Shown here in pieces: positions 60,691 to 64,000 of a stretch of 64,000 nucleotides of DNA. The notes beneath the pieces were generated by a model. It was not told where the DNA came from. It ran no database searches and worked only from the letters and a program-made list of their open reading frames with translations. The position numbers were made by a program, and so were the translations under genes. Within the stretch, counting starts at the first letter, position 1, and each line of letters opens with the position of its first letter. This stretch comes from DATAWK01 sp036267255 (GTDB lineage Bacteria; Acidobacteriota; Terriglobia; Terriglobales; Acidobacteriaceae): assembly GCA_036267255.1 (NCBI GenBank), contig DATAWK010000047.1:285507-349506 (forward strand). The letters run 5' to 3'.

Positions 60691-63618
60691 TCACGAAGCG
60701 AATAGCGCAGGCTCATTCTTGGGCTTCGGTTCGTTAGAGCCACTGGAAGCTGTTTGGTTACAGGAAGAATGGTACAGGCGGCCCGTGTAACCGATTCCCG
60801 GATCGCGCGTCAGACGAGAGCCACATTGGAGGATCCCTAGCTCCGCCTTGTGCACTGGAGCCCCAGGGTCATCCACGTCGTTGAAGTCCGGCCCCTGCGT
60901 TCCTCCGGTCACCAGGACAGTGCCATCGGGCAGCACTGTCGCATTGTGTTGGCGGCGTCGGAAGTGCATCGCGGCGGTTGGCTTCCATTGCGGATTCGGA
61001 TCATTCAGATCGATCGTCTCTGCCAGATTGCTTGGCAGCTGCGTCACGTCGTCTGTGCCGCCGCCAATGAAAATCACCTTTCCGGACTCATACACTACGG
61101 ATGGCGCGTGGTCGCGGTTTGCGCCATCGCGAACCGGGCCGACGCTCCAGTCTCCCCCAATCGGGTCTAGAAAGAAGCTGGTGCCCAGAGACCCCGACAT
61201 GAAGATGTGGCCCCCTTTCGGTTCGACATGCAATCGAGGAAAGAGCGGAAGCGCGGGAATCTTCATCCCGAGTTTTGCATCGAGGGTGTTATCGAAGTTG
61301 CTGAGCGAGCTCCAGTTTCCGTTGCGAAATACCTGCGGTGTTGGATTCACCTGGTTGGCGTTTGGCGGCGGTTCCAGAGTGCCCGTGGCGAATGACCCGG
61401 AGATCGCTAGCAGGCCCCCATCCGGCAATGTGATCGCCGAGGGATACCAGCGGCCTTCGTTCATCAGTTCCTTGTTAGCCGTCCACTCGTCGGCAACCGG
61501 ATCATAGATGCAGCTCTGATTGGCGCCCTGACTATCAAACAGGTGACCACCGACAACCATCACCGTGCCGTCGGCCAGCAGGGCGTGGCCGGAGCAGAAC
61601 AAGTTCACCGTGGTTTTCCCGTCAGCCATGATCGGCGAGTTCTTGGTCTGGACGCTGTTTTCTAAATTGGGATTAGTCGGGTCCCACAAGTACGTCTCGC
61701 AATGATGGTCGTTCAATGTATCAAAGTCGAGCGAACCTACCTCCGTTCGCCGCCCCCAGTACAGCACCTTCTCATTTGGCAGCAAATGAGCGTGGATAGG
61801 GACGTTCTTCATCGCGAAAACATCGCTCCACTTGCCCGCGACTTCGGGAGAGACGATTGGGTTCACCGCTGCGAAGGTCTGGGGCGCCGTGTAGGTTACC
61901 GACAGCTTGTATGCCGGATTTAGACTTGCCGCCGGCATTCCACTCGCCGTTAGCTCGAGCGTATAGAACCCCTCGGTCGAAGTCGTCGCCTTTAGAGGAT
62001 CGTTCGCGGGAGATTCGGAAGTGATAGTCACAGTCTTCTCGGTCTGATCCGGAAACTCCAGCGCAACCACGATCCGAGAAGCCGGCGTCCAGCCAGTGCG
62101 ATCAATTGTCAGTACCACCGTCGCCGGCGTGTTCGCCGCACAGAGAATCCTGCCCGCGCTCACCGTCTTACCGTTGATGGCCGGCAGAATGTCGAGGTCT
62201 GCCGCGCCTTCGAAATCCTGTGTCGTGGCATGGCTGGTGGTGAGCAGCGGCTTGTCCTGACCCACACGACTGAAGCACACGTAACCGAGCCCATTGACGT
62301 TGGGCGGAACTTGGATCGTGACGCCGCCGCCGCCATCGGTAAATACGTCGGCCGCGTGGCCTGTGTAGTCATGCAGTTGCGTGTTCGGTCCGAAGCCCGT
62401 CGCCACATCAATCGTGTGCGGTCCATTAGGATCGTTATTCAGCGCAACCAGCAGGCGCGATCCACCCTCGCGCTCATAGGCGAAGACATCGAAGTCCTTC
62501 CAGCGCTGCAGCGTCGTGCCCGAAGCCAGCATCTCGTGGATCCAGATCAGATTATCGATCTGCGGTTTTAGTCCAAAGCAGTCTGGGTCGGTGCTGTAAT
62601 CCTTGTAAAACACTGACGGGTAACCCTCCGACGTCAGGATGTACGCATATCCCATCAATTTATTGGTGACGATCTTCTGCGAGTTCTGCAGATCCGTATC
62701 GTGATTCTCGACAAACGTCACCGCGTTCAATGGGGAAATGCCCCCCAATCCGGCATGGTCCAGATCCGCCATATTGAACCTTCCCGGGTTGTTGCACATG
62801 CCGGTCAGCAAGAACTTTAGAGGAAAGTCGAACGCGCTCGGACGGCCCTGCATGCCACTTGGATTGAAGACCCACTGATTTACCAGAAGCCGGTTGCCGT
62901 CGAAGAATTCGCCAACTGCGAATTTGCCCGCCATCGCTTTGCTGTTCAGATACGGCAGCAGAAAGTCAGTCGACAATCCCTTTACATCGTCGAGACGATA
63001 GCCCTGCGCATCGATCGCGCGGGTCAGCCAATCCGAAGCCGCAATCAGGCCGTCGAAAACATAGCGAGGTGGCTTCGCATTGATCGGCGCCAACTCCCGG
63101 CCAAACGGCAGATCATCCGAAGGCGGACCGCCAAGGTCCGGATCGCGCGGAACCTGTGGAAGAAAATTGTCCGGATTCTTTGGAAACCGGCCCGTGCCTG
63201 GCGTTCCGTTCGCGCCCAGATATCGAAATACGAATGCTTCTGGCGGCTGGGCTCCATCACCCACGCGTTGGTGTTCCACCATATCCAGATAGATGTCCAA
63301 GCCATTCGCGCGCAGAATGGCGGCGCAACGCTGGAGCTGTTCGCGCGTTCCGAAGCGGGTTGGAATCGATCCCTTCTGCTTCTTGGAACCAATGTCGTAG
63401 TCGTCAAATGGGCCATATCCGTCCGCTCCAGGCGTCGCGCCCGACGACGTCTTAAGCATAGGTGGCAGCCAGACCGCGCTGAACCCCGCAAGACTAAGGG
63501 CATTTGCTTGCGCTGCAAGGTGGTCCCACCACCATGCAACACCAGGGTTCCCGTCCGCTGGCGAAGGCAGCGCATTATTGGGGGGCATCTTGAAAAAACC
63601 TTGTAGCAGAACGCCCAT
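60691..63618 (-). CDS. GH13 alpha-amylase fused to a galactose-oxidase-like kelch propeller
   Basis: A 975-residue protein in two halves. Residues about 1-460 are a GH13 barrel: FSAVWLPPMLKTSS, GLDIYLDMVEHQ, nucleophile D210 in YRLDDVKG, acid E237 in VGEFFDGN and D307 in FVENHDTD. From about 590 there is a galactose/glyoxal oxidase type propeller (HAHLLPNEKVLYWG, CSGHALLADGTVMVVGGH, RWYPSAITLPDGGLLAISG, HNATVLPDGTVLVTGGT). No signal peptide is apparent. The usual C-terminal domain after the propeller, which holds copper ligands in oxidases, is missing: the last 60 residues lose similarity at AELGILQCG and end early (see findings). So the oxidase half is probably not active or serves binding only. 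Confidence 0.85.
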   Translation of the reverse strand: MGVLLQGFFKMPPNNALPSPADGNPGVAWWWDHLAAQANALSLAGFSAVWLPPMLKTSSGATPGADGYGPFDDYDIGSKKQKGSIPTRFGTREQLQRCAAILRANGLDIYLDMVEHQRVGDGAQPPEAFVFRYLGANGTPGTGRFPKNPDNFLPQVPRDPDLGGPPSDDLPFGRELAPINAKPPRYVFDGLIAASDWLTRAIDAQGYRLDDVKGLSTDFLLPYLNSKAMAGKFAVGEFFDGNRLLVNQWVFNPSGMQGRPSAFDFPLKFLLTGMCNNPGRFNMADLDHAGLGGISPLNAVTFVENHDTDLQNSQKIVTNKLMGYAYILTSEGYPSVFYKDYSTDPDCFGLKPQIDNLIWIHEMLASGTTLQRWKDFDVFAYEREGGSRLLVALNNDPNGPHTIDVATGFGPNTQLHDYTGHAADVFTDGGGGVTIQVPPNVNGLGYVCFSRVGQDKPLLTTSHATTQDFEGAADLDILPAINGKTVSAGRILCAANTPATVVLTIDRTGWTPASRIVVALEFPDQTEKTVTITSESPANDPLKATTSTEGFYTLELTASGMPAASLNPAYKLSVTYTAPQTFAAVNPIVSPEVAGKWSDVFAMKNVPIHAHLLPNEKVLYWGRRTEVGSLDFDTLNDHHCETYLWDPTNPNLENSVQTKNSPIMADGKTTVNLFCSGHALLADGTVMVVGGHLFDSQGANQSCIYDPVADEWTANKELMNEGRWYPSAITLPDGGLLAISGSFATGTLEPPPNANQVNPTPQVFRNGNWSSLSNFDNTLDAKLGMKIPALPLFPRLHVEPKGGHIFMSGSLGTSFFLDPIGGDWSVGPVRDGANRDHAPSVVYESGKVIFIGGGTDDVTQLPSNLAETIDLNDPNPQWKPTAAMHFRRRQHNATVLPDGTVLVTGGTQGPDFNDVDDPGAPVHKAELGILQCGSRLTRDPGIGYTGRLYHSSCNQTASSGSNEPKPKNEPALFAS

Positions 63619-63871
63619 TTCTCATCTCCAAAACTTGCTTAACCCCGAAAGCGACGCGTCAAGTCTTTTCGGAGCTCTGCGGAATCTTGGTCATCGAAGC
63701 GTTGAGGGTAAATGCGGAACGAGGAAGATCACGATCAAGACGTCTAGAGACGCAGAAGAAAAGGAACCTGACTTTAGTCTGATTTAGACGACTTGAATGG
63801 GAGGAAGAACAACGCCAAGATGCCATATCCCCGAATAAATGTCAAGCAGCCTATCGAATAATGTCATAGCA
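63619..63871. other. intergenic stretch upstream of the amylase fusion
   Basis: About 250 bases. No gene, clear promoter or hairpin was recognised. It ends at the direct repeat that may mark a mobile element. Confidence 0.4.
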
Positions 63872-63913
63872 CAATAGAAATGTCCCCGTCTTGCGCCCAA
63901 TAGAAATGTCCCC
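63872..63913 (+). repeat. 16-base direct repeat, possible insertion sequence end
   Basis: CAATAGAAATGTCCCC occurs at 63872-63887 and again, identically, at 63898-63913, a period of 26 bases. Several IS21-like elements have such internally repeated ends with a conserved ATGTCC. Any transposase gene would lie beyond the window, so the call is tentative. Confidence 0.45.
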
Positions 63914-64000
63914 TTTCTGAGGTTATGCATTTGCCTGGAGAGGCAATGCGGTTTGCGGCTTGAAAGGCCGTCTCCATGGATGCTGTAGTGCGGGCCGCGC

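Noticed and set aside
1..64000. CRISPR arrays, rRNA and tRNA genes
   Set aside because: No regularly spaced repeats and no tRNA- or rRNA-like conserved stretches were seen on either strand.

Overview
The window looks like a soil acidobacterium (class Terriglobia). The signs are two very long TonB-dependent receptors with an N-terminal carboxypeptidase-regulatory-like fold and a C-terminal AxxFxF-type strand, a multihaem cytochrome fused to TPRs, an ASPIC/UnbV VCBS-repeat protein, and many secreted glycoside hydrolases, several with twin-arginine leaders. No rRNA, tRNA or CRISPR array was seen. All assignments rest on reading the sequence; no database search was run.

Region 1 (1-9.4 kb, + strand) has the end of a GH127 beta-L-arabinofuranosidase, an FCD-type GntR regulator, an enolase-superfamily enzyme resembling cis-3-hydroxy-L-proline dehydratase, a short Tat-leader ORF, a GH95 fucosidase, a dipeptidyl peptidase IV and a POT di/tripeptide transporter translationally coupled to the peptidase. 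Together these suggest stripping and peptide digestion of hydroxyproline-rich plant glycoproteins. Region 2 (9.4-24 kb) has a multihaem cytochrome, a TonB receptor divergent from a GH29 fucosidase plus M1 aminopeptidase, a VCBS/ASPIC protein and a large TPR protein.

Region 3 (24-51 kb) is a fucose/arabinose polysaccharide locus. On the minus strand it carries a hexuronate-type MFS transporter, PdxA2-like dehydrogenase and four-carbon acid-sugar kinase behind two tandem LamG proteins, then a parallel beta-helix (possible GH141) gene with a frameshift, VOC protein, aldo/keto reductase, HpcH/HpaI aldolase and GH29. The plus strand carries GH127, a second TonB receptor, a DUF6807 protein and a GH116-like enzyme. 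A histidine phosphatase and an MDR dehydrogenase lie on the minus strand between. Five copies of a 15-bp inverted-repeat operator (core GGATGNNCCA) sit upstream of these units, in three cases placed next to a recognisable -10. A broken FCD regulator gene lies in the middle. A different 19-bp operator links the regulator of region 1 with the first TonB receptor promoter.

Region 4 (51.2-58.8 kb) looks more GC-rich and like an accessory block: a TetR divergent from a Tet(X)-like FAD monooxygenase, a second TetR divergent from an aldo/keto reductase, an alpha/beta hydrolase, an SDR and a porin-like protein, with clear palindromic operators. Region 5 (59-64 kb) has a GH13 amylase fused to a galactose-oxidase-like propeller (3' end apparently degraded), a DoxX protein with a shifted N-terminus, an ECF sigma factor and its anti-sigma factor in overlapping order, and a direct repeat at the right edge that may be an insertion sequence end.
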